Of a DNA stretch of 64,000 nt, positions 1-11,803 are shown one piece after another. The translations under genes were made by a program, and so were the position numbers. Under the pieces are notes generated by a model. That model worked only from the letters and a program-made list of their open reading frames with translations, did not search any database and had not been told where the DNA came from. Each line of letters opens with the position of its first letter. Position 1 is the stretch's first letter. The stretch spans positions 1 through 64,000 of the forward strand of contig JASWJB010000093.1 in the NCBI GenBank assembly GCA_032433595.1. Direction: 5' to 3'. The stretch is from Conoideocrella luteorostrata. Taxonomy: Eukaryota; Ascomycota; Sordariomycetes; Hypocreales; Clavicipitaceae.

Positions 1-3000
1 ATATATATATATATTTATAAACAGTCATCTTGCCTCACATACAAGAAGCGGCTGTTGAGGGCAATAAGAAACTCCTGACTTGTTATCTCACCAAGATAAT
101 CGCAAACTCAATGAATGTTCCGTAGTGCTTACATGGCCCCAAGATCTCACAAATGAACACTTACTGATTGGAATTGGGAACAGATGAACATACCGCAAAC
201 TACATTATTTACCGTCCAATCAAGCCGGTCATGATCCAATACGCTTGTCCAAGAGAATCCATGAAGCGAGCTTCCACAATTTGAGAGGCATATCTTTACC
301 ATCATTCTCATCAAAACCAATATTTTTCTCTTCAAGGCATCTTATTAGGATCAGATAAATAGGCCATGCTCAACTGTGTGCGTCTTGCCTTGTCCTTGAC
401 AGTCGATACCTCACAATTGATTCATGTGATAATGCCCTCTCCCTAGAACAAGCAGAACATATCCTACCTCTCTTGTGGAAGGCATGAGAGAGCATCCGTT
501 AAAAGCACACATATCACGATTTCTAAACTTCCAACCTCTCCATGGGAAAACTGGCCCGAGGTTTACAGACATCACTCCCCGCCAACCTTACCATATTGAC
601 TAAGCACGGACGCTCGCAATCGTACGACGCAGGGACATCCCTTGATCACGATGCAGAGGTTCGCTATATGCGTTCGGGATTATTGCGTCCGAGCGCTGCT
701 CTGGTGCATGAACTGTATCGACTCCTACAGTGGCATAACATATAAGATGTTATGATATATGCTGGGTCTTCATGTGGATAGCTTCCACGGAATGATGCGG
801 GAAGCAATTGAAACTGTTTATGAATGTCAATGACACCATAGGCAGCTCCTGATTAATCGTTTGCTGTGTATCAGGTCATATTATATCATATTACTTGTAT
901 GCTCAAAATCTTTCCTCACGGACGCAGGCCAATCTGTCAAATAAGTCTCTGGCAATACTGAGGAGCCTTCCTTGAGCGCCAACCATCAAACGCGATTGCC
1001 GGCATATTACACAAATGAAACGTTCAAGCCCCGCGTTCTTGATCGTGCCGCGTTCGTAGAAATCGCTCCGTGATTGTAATAGGCAGAGGCTTCCTAAACC
1101 GAACAGCTATCAATCCCCTATCCTTGCGATCGAGATCTCGGGTTACCCTTGGCTTCACGAAACCCCACACCAATGGCCAAATAGGACATCTACGAGTCTC
1201 TCCAGGTTTCCATATCAGGCTTAATAAACTGATACACGTGGGACAAGGTAGTATTCTTACCAAGAGAATCAAGCACGATCTGTGAGCGCTCGATTATCCC
1301 TGCATATCTGTAAACCAGTACTAACCGAGCCTATCTCAATTCGTTTACTCCGCTATTCCTCAAATGAGAGATGCATTTACGACGGAGTGATGGATAAATT
1401 GTGAAAAAAGTTGCTTTTGCTGAAGCCAGTGTGCGAGTTTGGGCAGTACGGGAACTGATTCGCGGATCGTGTCTAGGAATTGCTTCTTCAGCCACACTTT
1501 TGAACAGCTTACGGATATGGGAGACCGAGAAGAAGAAAAAATCGATCCCATCATTTCGATGCGCCAAAAGCGAATTTGATCACAAATGCCATGAGGGACA
1601 GACAGGTTGGGATAATTCGACAGTAGGTGGTCAGCGGAAGTGAACGGCGGCGCTCAGTAACCAAACACCCAGACCTACCAGTATTGTATAGCACAACATG
1701 TCAATGTGGATGGCTGGGCTGGGTTGCCACCAAGCTCGTCTCATCCGCTCACAGGGTAACTATGACTTGGATTCAGCCTCGAACTCATTACAACACGACA
1801 GAAATAATGAACTCCGTACTATGGTGGCTGGATTGTGGTCTGCAAAAATATGACACATTCGCAGGGGTGGTCATGAAAAATTCGACAACAGGCAAGAGCA
1901 AGCAGGGAGCAACCCTGCTCAGCTGATGACAGACGAGAAAGCTACAACAATGATAACACCTGGTTTACTAAAAGTATTGCTGTACTCCGTACTAGTTAGT
2001 TAAGAGGCGAGAATGATCTACAAGGCAGCAATCAAGACACAACGAGAAGTGTCCGAGCACACGCAATGGGTAGAATAAGAAGATCAGATGGAACGTCAAT
2101 CAAACGCGTGAATGAGGCGACGCTCGTGAAAACCGCCCGTATAATCAGTCAGCCCGCGTTGTGGCGTGCCACGGAGTCAGCGGAGGTTGTGCTATCCTGA
2201 AAGAAGACAGCACGACACTGCAATGGCGGATTTCGAATGGAGAGCCGTTAAACTAGTGCTCGGAGCAGGCACCTAGCTAGCTGATCATAGTGTGTGGTGC
2301 TGGTTTGCTGGTGTGTGGTTGTTTCAAGGACAAGGCATAGGGACGTGCGTAGCAGCAGCGTGGCCTAGATGAGCTTAGTCCATCCAAGTGGCGTACGGAG
2401 AACATTGGCTGCTGGATAGACTTGGTGGTGAGGAAAGAGTCAGGTTGGCGTGTGCGTTTGAGACAGTAGCATTTGCGATAATGGCAACAGGGCATGAGAT
2501 GAAATGGATGAAATGGTCACCATTGCTTGTATGCCATGCCCTACATACTTGCGGGCTGCGAATCAGGGAGAAGCAGAGGAAGAGCAGAAACGGGTGAGGA
2601 TAGTTGGTGGCCTTCGGGGATAAGGAGAGAGAGTGTGTGTGAGAAGAGGCCTGCCAGCCACGGTCAGGGAGGACGAGGACAGGGCAGTGATCGGAAGATG
2701 GAGGCGGAGCCGATAGAGCCCCCCGTATCACACTTCCGTGTTATGTAGCCCCAAAAAGCTGGCATCCGTTTGGTGCGGCGAACTGCTTCCGCTGGCCAGG
2801 GGGCAGACTGGGAACTGGGAATCTTGAATCTGGCAGACCAAAATGTCAATTGATGAGACTCTGTTCTCGCCAACAACAACGTGGTTTGGGTTGCGTCGCG
2901 TATGGTGTCTTCTGTCTGGTGCAAGTGCCTTCGCCTGATGCTGCTCCTTTGCTGTGAGTCCGTGCTAGAGACGAGCGGCGCCGAACTTCCCGCCCGAGCC

Positions 3001-5839
3001 ATGAGAGAGACCATCTCAACCTTGTTTGAATACTACAACGGAATGACACTCAAGCAGTCTTGTGTTGTGTGTAGCTAGTACTTGCGACCAACCAGCCTGC
3101 AGGCTGCCTGTGCTTTGACAACTGCAATCATCGCACATAATAGCAAGCGGTGGCTATAGCACCGGGTTTGTCGGTTTGACGCGGTTAGGTAGTACTGTCC
3201 TGTCCTGTTCTGTCATATTAATCATTGAACTGAGATGCGGAACACTTTGTGCGACTCGTCAAGCAGGCTTCTTATCGTGGGTTGCCGCAGTGAAGACCAT
3301 TTCCCGTCCCTCGCACATTCTTTGATCCTGCACTCACTCTTCATTTGGAAGCACGTACATGCAATGCCGTCGGGATCGGCAAGGCGAGCTGCTTCCGCTG
3401 AAAGACAGGCACACCGCAACACAGTCGTTCTTCTGTATTTGAATTTTGTATTAGCGGTGTCTGTCAACCAGGGCAATCCCTACTTCTGATCGCCCGGGAT
3501 CATAGTATTGTACGGAGAACATACATATTGTAGTTAGTAGTCTCGTTCAAATGCCGAGATCTCCACTCTGCGAGCAAGCCCTCGCCTAGTCCTCCCAGTC
3601 TGCCAACCGTCTGCATTGGCTCCTTGTTGGTGAGCTGGACGGGTGCTGTATCGTCAAGCTGCGCTCTGCATGGATAATGGAGACGCTACGGAGAGGGACT
3701 CCGTGCGGGATGAGGGATATCTCTGCCCCGTCAGCCCGGTTCCGGATCCAGGGATACGGGCCTTGTCCATGCAAGGCACTGGGCCGGCATTTCCCTCACT
3801 TGTTTACTCCGTACTCCGTACAATACTGCAGTATTGCGGAGTACATACTACAGTAGCACCTGTCGACGCAAAATCCTTTGGTTGAGTACGGAGTAGCAAA
3901 GTAGATAAAGATGCTGCGAGGAGGACAGCAGTCGACTGTCAAAAAGTGACAGCAGTGGAGCTAAGCAAGGTTGGCAAGGTTGGCAAGGTGCCTATGCTGC
4001 TCCTGCCCTGCCTTGTCCTGCCACTGTGCGGGTAGCGAGGCCGCGGCGTGGCTCCTGCGTTTTTTTACGAGAGAGCAAACCACTTCTCTGGGACTCGGCA
4101 TGCATAATAATAGCACTTACCAACGGGAAATCCTCCCACGACCTGTCGTCCGATTGTAAATATTCGGGTGAAATTTTGCTTTTGCGCTGTCATCTGCGTA
4201 TCATGTATGGAGCATCAAACGTACGGTTTGTTTGCTCACTACTGTAACTATTGTGTTGTACGCTGCCAAGCCGAGCACCCCACGTCCGCCGCTGTGCGAT
4301 GGATCGACCACCTACGAAATACTAGGCCCCAAAGGAGAAAGTTGGCTGTTGCTTGTCCACCTTTTCGACCTCGTGCGTGGCGGCGCAACCTCGAGGGCCA
4401 TGACGCTGCGACTGTCCAAGGGCAGACAGACTTGACGCGAGGCGAGTGGCTGGCAGACCCCTTTGGCCCCTCTGCCCCCTTTGGCCCCTCATCCTCATGA
4501 TCCGTCTGTACTACTAGTATCCTGTGGCAATGCGGTAATACTACTACTGACTAACTAGCACTCCGTACGCCGTACTCGAGCCCATCGTCCCCAGGATCAG
4601 GCCCCATCCCTTGTCCCTGGTGCATGCGGGTGACGACTGAGACATGTGGAAAAATCTTGCCGTCTTGGGTCCGGAGGGGCGCATCGCATTGGCTTTTCGT
4701 CAGAAATAATGAGAAAAAATGAAATAATAAAAGAAAGAAAAACCTCAGGAGTCAGCTTCGTGTACTTCCCGTCTCGTCCCCTCCCTTATCTATATAGTGA
4801 CTGCTTCTCTGGATTTTGCTCCGCCACGGCCTGAGGTCTCACTGTCTTGTGTTTGCTCATTACAGCATCACACCTTGACGGAGGTTCATTTGCCCCTGGT
4901 ATACTCCGTTATACATGTGCATCATCACAGTTGCTGTGTTCGCTCTCTTTCCGCACACACAGACCCACGATCTCTGTTTTTTAGCTTGGGATTCCTTCCC
5001 CCTAGCAGCATTTTGTCGTTTGCAGGATTCATTTTTGAACTCGTTGCTCCGTATCATTACCATCATTAATCTTTACTACATTAACTAGTTGGGGAGCTTA
5101 TTCTTTGTTATTCATCCACAACAGCCTTCACACACTTCCACAACTCCCGAGACGCGAAAAAAAAGTGTCAACAAGACGAAAGGTGCAAGCACATAAAATT
5201 CATGTTAACTCATCATTTACTTGACGCTGCATTTTCTTTCAGTCCGATTCCACGCAAGCTTCAGTCAGGTTTGCCAATATTCGGTGACACAGGTGCTGCA
5301 AAGCATATGTGCTAATATCACTTCTGTGTGAACGAGCACATGGTCATCGTGGGTTGCACAACTTGAAACACCCATTGCATCACCCGCCACACCTCCAAAG
5401 AATACTCGACGATCTGGACTATAATTGATATCCAATATATGTCTGGCGCAATTTCATCATCCCTGCTCCGATCGCATACGTATCAGACAGAGTGATAGCT
5501 GTCGCCGAGCAGAACATCGACACATCCGGTCTCTCGTGTGCTTTATTTCACAGGCGTTCCCAAAAGGGCAACCTTACAACTTTAACAAACATGGCCTGTT
5601 TGATTCCTCTTTCACTCAGCGTCAAAGGGCAGGCAGAGCGACACAGCGTTTTCTTTCCAGACAATGGGGATATACTGGATCGCTTTCCAAGTGCGCCGAA
5701 CCAGAAAAGACTAGTCAGACCACAATCACAATCGCAGCGACTTCAGCGGCAACAACCACCACCAAAAAGTCAATCACAACAGCAAGTTCGGCAGAAAGAA
5801 GGGCAGCTCGCCAAAGCGGCATCTGTTCCCCGTACCAGC
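1..5839. other. Gene-free tract at the window start
   Basis: No open stretch here is both long enough and protein-like enough to call a gene. It opens with an (AT)n microsatellite (1-14). A minus-strand open stretch at about 1360-1660 and another at about 210-330 read like coding sequence for 40-95 codons, but lack a convincing start, partner exon or recognisable family; they may be decayed gene pieces. Several copies of the intergenic 9-mer TACTCCGTA/TACGGAGTA occur (1983, 3805, 3812, 3887). Short direct repeats lie at 3965-3987 (GGTTGGCAA units) and about 4459-4495 (a TTTGGCCCCTC word). The last kilobase is pyrimidine-rich and probably holds the promoter and leader of the gene starting at 5840. 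Confidence 0.6.
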
Positions 5840-6889
5840 ATGGAGTGGAATTTGACTCTTGGTGAAATCAAGAGAGAATATGTAAACAAACGGTTCAGGC
5901 AATGCTCTACACGCTGTCGTGAGATTCTTGATCGCAGCAATGACCTTGTAAGTGCCATTCATTCTTCAAGCCGCCAACTCCAACAGCAATACCAACCGAG
6001 AAGGAGCTCCCAAGCATCACAACACATACTTACACAACATCAGGTCCAAGTTCACCCGGTCCACCTCGTTTATCTGCGCTTCTACGCTGCCACCGCTCTT
6101 GAAATGCAAGCACGCGCCATCCACCACTCTTCACCTAACCGCACCGTTCTCCTCAAGCAAGCATACGAACACTACAGAATCGCCTCCGACCTCGCCAAGC
6201 AAGCCGACCTGGACATCGCCCAACCATCATCACGGATTAACACTCCCTTCTACTCAGGCCTTCACTCGTGCTCTGGCTCCAATGCCTCCAATGCCTCTAG
6301 ATCAACCACCTCCACGAGAATGTCCTCCCCGGCCCCATCCCTGAGTTCCCTCGATGAGGCTTTCAAACCCTCTCTCCCCGCGCGCAAGAAGAAAAGAGTC
6401 GCCTTCTGTGATGAGCCCCTCGTCGAGCCCATCATTCGACCGGATAGCCCTACCCTCGGCTTCGACGAATGGCTTGGTCGGTCCTCCCCGGAGCCAGTGT
6501 TCCCGGAATCCATCCTCAAGAGCGTCAAGCCTGCTCCCGCTCCAGCTCCCGCTCCCACAGCCATATCTGTGGAGGACGCCCTTTCCACTCCAGACCTGAG
6601 TGAACCTGAAGACATCGACCCGTTCTTTCACACCCGCTCTATTCACCGCTTCTGCACCATTCTCAGTAGCATCCGCCGCCAAATCACCTCACACATGACC
6701 ACGCTGGATATCGAAATTGCAGCATGCCAGATCCCAACTGTCCCCGCATTTGCCAACCCTGAAATGAAAGCGCTGGATGTCAAGGCCCGCATTGAGCGAC
6801 TCAGAGCGTGCGGGTGGAAAAGAGCTCGTTTCGACGCCCAGCGCTATGAGACGTTGCGAGAGAATGCCCTGGCCGACATGACGGATTGA
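5840..6889 (+). CDS. Conserved fungal protein of unknown function with an RVxF-like motif
   Basis: Single-exon gene of 349 residues if read from the ATG at 5840. I recognise the N-terminal block (residues 1-35, starting MEWNLTLGEIKREYVNKRF) as typical of an uncharacterised ascomycete family; the first ~120 residues look alpha-helical and may form a TPR-like bundle. The middle (about 130-290) is low-complexity, rich in Ser, Pro and Ala, and includes an (AP)n run. A basic patch followed by KRVAF (R186-V187-A188-F189) fits the RVxF consensus that docks protein phosphatase 1; whether it works is inference. The frame stays open upstream to 5492 with another ATG at 5591, but that extension is Gln/Ser-rich and leader-like, so I prefer 5840. 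It converges on the CaMK gene ending at 7631. Function unknown. Confidence 0.75.
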   Translation: MEWNLTLGEIKREYVNKRFRQCSTRCREILDRSNDLVSAIHSSSRQLQQQYQPRRSSQASQHILTQHQVQVHPVHLVYLRFYAATALEMQARAIHHSSPNRTVLLKQAYEHYRIASDLAKQADLDIAQPSSRINTPFYSGLHSCSGSNASNASRSTTSTRMSSPAPSLSSLDEAFKPSLPARKKKRVAFCDEPLVEPIIRPDSPTLGFDEWLGRSSPEPVFPESILKSVKPAPAPAPAPTAISVEDALSTPDLSEPEDIDPFFHTRSIHRFCTILSSIRRQITSHMTTLDIEIAACQIPTVPAFANPEMKALDVKARIERLRACGWKRARFDAQRYETLRENALADMTD

Positions 6890-7630
6890 AAGACGAGGCG
6901 GCTGTTCATTTTAGAGATTGTTGTATTCTATGGGTTACGATTATGGATTGACGATGTACATGGATATGAACGGGTTTGGTTTTGTGCTTGCTTGACAAGT
7001 TTTCTTGGTATATATTTGGGGGGGTTTTTTTCCCTGTGGAAAGGTGGACCTGCGTGTATGCTCACAGCATGAGAGCGTCGCTTTTTCGCAGGATCGGTTA
7101 GCTACATTAGTTATGTTTTACTATGTACATGAGTGTACTATTTTATGGGGATATATGTATGAAATGAATGGATAATGCCTCTAGCACAACCAACATTTGA
7201 GTGGCGACTACAACATGTTACAGCAACACAACAATATTTACTATCTGATGGTGACCGTTCAATTGTCGCAAAGGAAGACCCCCCCCACTTTGAAAAACAC
7301 ATAATAATAAATGGCTGAGACAGAAATATCTGAGGTTCAAGAATATTTTCTTCTCCCACCCAACACAGTAATAAAATCCTTATGAAATTACTTATATCTA
7401 GCAATTTCTTTGTCCAACTAAGAGGCCAGATCAAGAAGCAAATACCTTGCAACACAAACAAAAGGTTTAATGAGTCGATTGAACTCCAAAAAAAAAACCC
7501 CGGAAGAAATCAATGCCGACACCAGTCAGCATCACACCGCACAGCCCGTTGGCCATCAAAACGAACCTGTCCCACGAACATAATCTTTCCATAGTTAACC
7601 TCCGACACTCTTTGGTATCTTGATTCCCTC
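6890..7630. other. Convergent intergenic region
   Basis: About 740 nt between two gene 3' ends. It holds AT-rich probable 3'-UTR and polyadenylation-like sequence, short homopolymer runs (a G/T run near 7020 and a C run near 7280) and nothing that looks coding. Confidence 0.6.
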
Positions 7631-9198
7631 CTACGCGTTACTAAAACTGCGCCGTCTACTTTCCTTTTCCAGCTCCTCCTCGACCTGCAGACTTTCTTGC
7701 TTCTGCTTGGCTTCGCGCAGGGCGAACAATCCCAAAGCATGCAGTCGGGAACCATCGCCGGCCTTGGATTCTCCAGTTGCTGCTGTTGCTGTTGCTGCTG
7801 CTGCCGCCGCTGCGGCATCCCCCATGTCGGAATCGGCTGGGTCTTCTTCGTTCTCTTTGAGCTTCTGGATGCGGTTCTGTAGCTTGACGATTTCGATGGC
7901 TCGGCGAAGACGTGCTCTCCTTCGGTAGGCCTCGAGCTCGGGCAGCAAGTTGTGATCGGTGGCATTCTCACCGCTCAGCCAGATGTGGTCAAGTGCTTCC
8001 TGTTGCTATGTTAAAAATCATCCCAGCGTTACTTTTACTTTCTAGATTCCATTCAACATACCTTGCTGGTCCAGCGCTTCTCGGGATCCGGAACAATAAG
8101 TCCAAGGATAAAGTCCTTGGCGTCTTGGCTCACGTCCTTCCAGTATCGCTCGTGGAATGGAACAGGAGCAGCAGTGCACTCGCGCAAGAGATCGCGAAGG
8201 TTCTCGCTGCGAAACGGCGAGTACCCGCAAAGCAATGTGTATGTAATGACGCCCATAGACCACATGTCTACCGGCTTCCCATGTCCCTTCTGCTCCATTA
8301 CTTCAGGGGCGGCATAGCCGAAAGACCCAGCCATTGTCTTGAGGGTCTCTTCTTTACTGTCCAAAGTCTTGGCAATGCCAAAGTCGGCGAGGATAAGGTT
8401 AGAGTCTAGCTCGCGCGTAATATAGAGAAGGTTCTCCGGTTTCAGATCTGCAAACGTCACAAGTCAGTTTAGGTAGCCACAGAGCGGCCGGACCTTTGGG
8501 AAATAAGCATACCTCGATGAACAACATCATTGTTGTGGAGGTAGTTCACAGCCATCATGACCTGCTTGATAGTCTGCGATGCATCCTTCTCGGTGAATTT
8601 TCCTTGGTCGCAGATTCGATCGAAGAGCTCTCCGCCAGTTGCCAATTGTGTGACGATGTAAAACTTGTCCTGCGATTGTGTGTCAGACTCGTCGTAGTGC
8701 CTCTGTACATTCGAGAAAATAAAGATGAAGCTTACGCGCGATTCGAACCAATCGACAAACTTGACAATGTGTGGGTGTCTTAACCTCTGCAGCATGTCTA
8801 GCTCGTCATATACCATCTTCTCGTTGCCCTTCACATTCTTCTTGAGGATGATCTTGACGGCCACCTTGCCGGTCGGGCCGTCTGCTTCACGAACGACGCC
8901 GTAAGTACCAGCACCAAGAGTTCTACCGAACCTGTACTTGGACCTGTACCATTCAATACGGGCAACGTTAGCCCCGTGATCTTTGTGGAACATGAACTGC
9001 GGGGTGGAAACATACTTCTTGTCGTAGCTCTCGGGCTGTCCGTGTAGGCGATTTAGCATCCCTGCGACTAGAGTGAAATGTGAGCGTCTGTATGGCTGCA
9101 GTAATAGACCCATATGATGATTCTTTGGTATTCCATAGAATCCTAGGCATCCATGGGACGCCACCTCACAAACAAGGTGTTTGCGACTTACAGCTCAT
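7631..9198 (-). CDS. Calcium/calmodulin-dependent protein kinase (CaMK I-like)
   Basis: Six exons on the minus strand: 9192-9198, 9016-9061, 8736-8943, 8513-8669, 8062-8447 and 7631-7999, giving 390 residues. The tiny first exon (ATG AGC T) joins to yield [17 protein letters not shown], a typical N-terminus of filamentous-fungal CaMKs. Kinase landmarks are complete: glycine loop G28-A-G-T-Y-G33, VAVK lysine K48, HRDLKPEN with D140, DFG at D161 and the AAPE segment. After the kinase domain a basic helix ([16 protein letters not shown]) looks like the autoinhibitory/calmodulin-binding segment, followed by an Ala-rich tract encoded by a GCN-type microsatellite (about 7777-7820 on the plus strand) and a charged tail. 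It phosphorylates Ser/Thr targets in response to Ca2+/calmodulin; in fungi the family acts in growth, stress response and conidiation. A second ATG at 9059 would give a slightly shorter N-terminus. Confidence 0.92.
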
Positions 9199-10483
9199 GA
9201 TTGCTCGTGGCGGGGTATTTATCGCGTGCCTTGCAAGGCGGTTGTTTCTGAGTGTGACTTGAGTAAGTCAGGCAATCGTGTTGCTATGTGATGTGTCGAA
9301 CAAGTGCGGTGCGTCCTGCGAATGTCTTGCTAGTTTAAAGTCGAATGTTAAACAGTCAGGGACTGCAGCGTTGGCGACGTTATGAACGGACGGTGACGGA
9401 AGCTGACTGTGGAACTTGGATTGACGGCTGAGCTGCAATAAATACGACATGCGAGACTAGACGAGACGAGACGAGACTCAAAGCCCCTCATTCAGTGCGG
9501 TGCTGTCCTCCACAAGGCTCAGCCCGCGGCGGTTGGAGAGCCGACCACTGCTCCAGCGACATTGAGCCATCAGTGGAGCAGACGGGTGGAGAGGGAGGCC
9601 TAATGATGGTGGTGTGTGGCTAAAGGCTCGGGTGAGATTGATGATTCGAGAGTCCAGTTTGGCTCAATCGAGTGGCTGAGCGGGAGGCCCAACATGGACG
9701 ATGCCCGGCTTAGCTGGCAAGTTGGTTGATTGTGTTCCAATTGGTCCCCTATCATTCAGGGCTGAAGAGCACTAAGCCACAGCTTGGATTATTAGCGATG
9801 ACTTACTACTAGTATGGCCCTTATTATCCGTCACATATTGGGCACCAGGGCGGGCTCGGCAAGGCCGCAATAATCCATTTGTGACGATCGGATTTGACGT
9901 GCAACGCGTCTACGGAGTACCATGCTGGCGTGTATAGTTTGTTTCGAAGTACGGAGTAATAGACGTTGTATGAATTCAAAGTCAACTGACCACCCCCGGC
10001 CATGGTCTCCAGAGGAAGCTGTAAGACAGGTTGGCAGTTTAGCATAGGGGTGCAGGAGCTAAGACAGAACAGGGATGCCACGCAACAAAAACAGTCCTGG
10101 CAAATGCTGCCAACGCCATCAATCATCGTCATCTGGTGCGGCTGATGGCGATGGTTGCATGCTCAAGTTGAGCGAGCGTCGTGGTGTGGTGGTTGACTTG
10201 AGGTGCCTGCCAGATCGGCAGCTGGTCTGCAATAACGGCGCTGGGCGCATTCGACGGATGCTGGCCAATTGCATCGGCTGTGCTTGCCTGAAACTTGCCG
10301 CACGACGGGGCTCGCCCCTCTACGGAGTACACTTTACTGCACACATGGACGGAGTACCGGTCCTCATGTATCCTCTTGCCGGCGCACTTCAACCTCTAGT
10401 GGCAAAGCGACGTCTGCCTAATCGGCCCTGCCTCATTCCTCTTCATACAACATCACCAGCAGACGGCGTTCTGCATCGCGATC
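9199..10483. promoter_or_regulatory. Divergent promoter region between CaMK and UBE2W-like genes
   Basis: About 1.28 kb separate the two start codons, so both promoters must lie here. I see a GACGA-type pentanucleotide repeat at 9456-9478 and three copies of the 9-mer TACGGAGTA (9911, 9950, 10321). A 154-codon open frame at 10075-10539 runs into the next gene in another frame and is not protein-like. No TATA box stands out. Confidence 0.45.
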
Positions 10484-11122
10484 ATGGCGACAAATATGCG
10501 AGAGAAGCGCGTGGCCAAGGAGCGCCAGAAGGTAGGTGATCCCAGGCCTGGTTACGCTGTCGCCGGACCATCTGAACGAACTGGAGGTCGCCTATGTGTT
10601 GGACGCTCACTACCCCACTGTAGATTGAAAAGTTCGGCCTTCCACCAGGCATCGAACTCATAGATGGTGACAGCCTTAAGGACTGGACATTCGACATCCG
10701 CGTTCTCGATGCAAACCCACTCTATGCCAATCAGATATACCGCCTGAAATTTCAATTTCCACAATCATACCCCATAGGTACGCCGCCTCTGGGCTTTGTG
10801 TCGAGAACTTAAGCTCACTCGTGGCTCTTTGTACTCATTGTCGTTTGTGACAGAACCGCCCGAAGTCACCTTTGATATAAAACCCGAACGCCCGGTGCCT
10901 ATGCACCCTCACATCTATTCGAATGGCATCATATGCCTCGACTTACTGGATTCCCAAGGATGGAGCCCCGTTCAGAGCGCAGAAAGCGTTTGCATGAGCA
11001 TACAAAGTATGCTAACCAGCAACTCCAAGAATGAGCGGCCGCCAGGGAATGAAGATTTTGTCAAAGGGAACCGGCAACGGCCGCGAGATATTGAGTTTCT
11101 GTACCATGATAACAATGTATGA
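10484..11122 (+). CDS. Ubiquitin-conjugating enzyme E2, UBE2W-like
   Basis: Three exons: 10484-10531, 10624-10777 and 10854-11122, giving 156 residues. The protein is a single UBC fold. The active-site region reads HPH...SNGIICLDLL with catalytic Cys95. The HPH triplet at 85-87 in place of the usual HPN is characteristic of the UBE2W family, as is the C-terminus ending around WYHD/LYHDNN. UBE2W-type E2s transfer ubiquitin to protein N-termini rather than lysines; that activity is known for the animal enzyme and inferred here. Both introns have GT...AG ends (GTAGGT..TAG and GTACGC..CAG) and the frame closes exactly. The start ATG lies directly before an MREKRVAKERQK helix as in relatives. A second Met five codons in is possible. 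Confidence 0.92.
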
Positions 11123-11803
11123 TGCGACATGCCCTGTGGGATCTCAACTCTGAAAGAGATTACACGGCACACTGAAAGAGTTGAGTGGATATGAGATGAA
11201 CGGCCCTACCAAAGAGATTGACGGCACTTGTATTCGAGTCACAGTTCACAGCAAGCGGCGAGCTTCAGAAAGGCTTCATAGCTCTTGCATGGGGTCCGTG
11301 AGACTCTCGAAAATCACGCTATATCGGGTAATGAGGCGGCCATTGTGTCCATACCCGATCCATTCGTGGTGCAGATTGATGTTGGACGTTTTATGAGTAA
11401 AAGTGTAAATATACATTGCTTCGACATAAATTCGCTGCACAAAGACACTCCAGTTTTGCAACCTCATTAGGTTCATCCTGTTGAATCCCGTGTATACTAT
11501 TAGCTTTGCATCGCGATATTGCGCCGTGTGACCGCAACGAAAGCTGTCTCCGTATCATATCACCTTGCGAGGCAGGATGGCGTTGTCGTGAAGTCCTTGT
11601 CCACTAAACTCGGGGGGGTTTTGGCGACTGTTCGATCACTACCGCGGGGTGCGTGCCTAGAGCTCTGCTCACCGCCCTGTCAGAAAGAGGGGTGAGCCAG
11701 GCAGCATGCACCAGCTCTCGAGTAATTGGTCACCACGACCTCCACCTGCCTCGAAGCTCATCTAGCTGTTCCGTTGAGCTCTCGTGCGTTGCTTCGGTGA
11801 GCC
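11123..11803. other. Intergenic region upstream of VPS33
   Basis: About 680 nt between two plus-strand genes; it should hold the end of the UBE2W-like transcript and the VPS33 promoter. Near 11145-11215 a GAAAGAG.TT.A.GGCAC-like phrase recurs imperfectly two to three times. I see no further gene and no clear core-promoter word. Confidence 0.45.

Noticed and set aside
5492..5839. N-terminal extension of the first gene by 116 codons
   Set aside because: Gln/Ser-rich and unlike the conserved family N-terminus, which starts at the ATG at 5840; more likely leader sequence.
10075..10539. 154-codon plus-strand frame
   Set aside because: It overlaps the first exon of the UBE2W-like gene in another frame, includes a 9-mer copy and has no domain.
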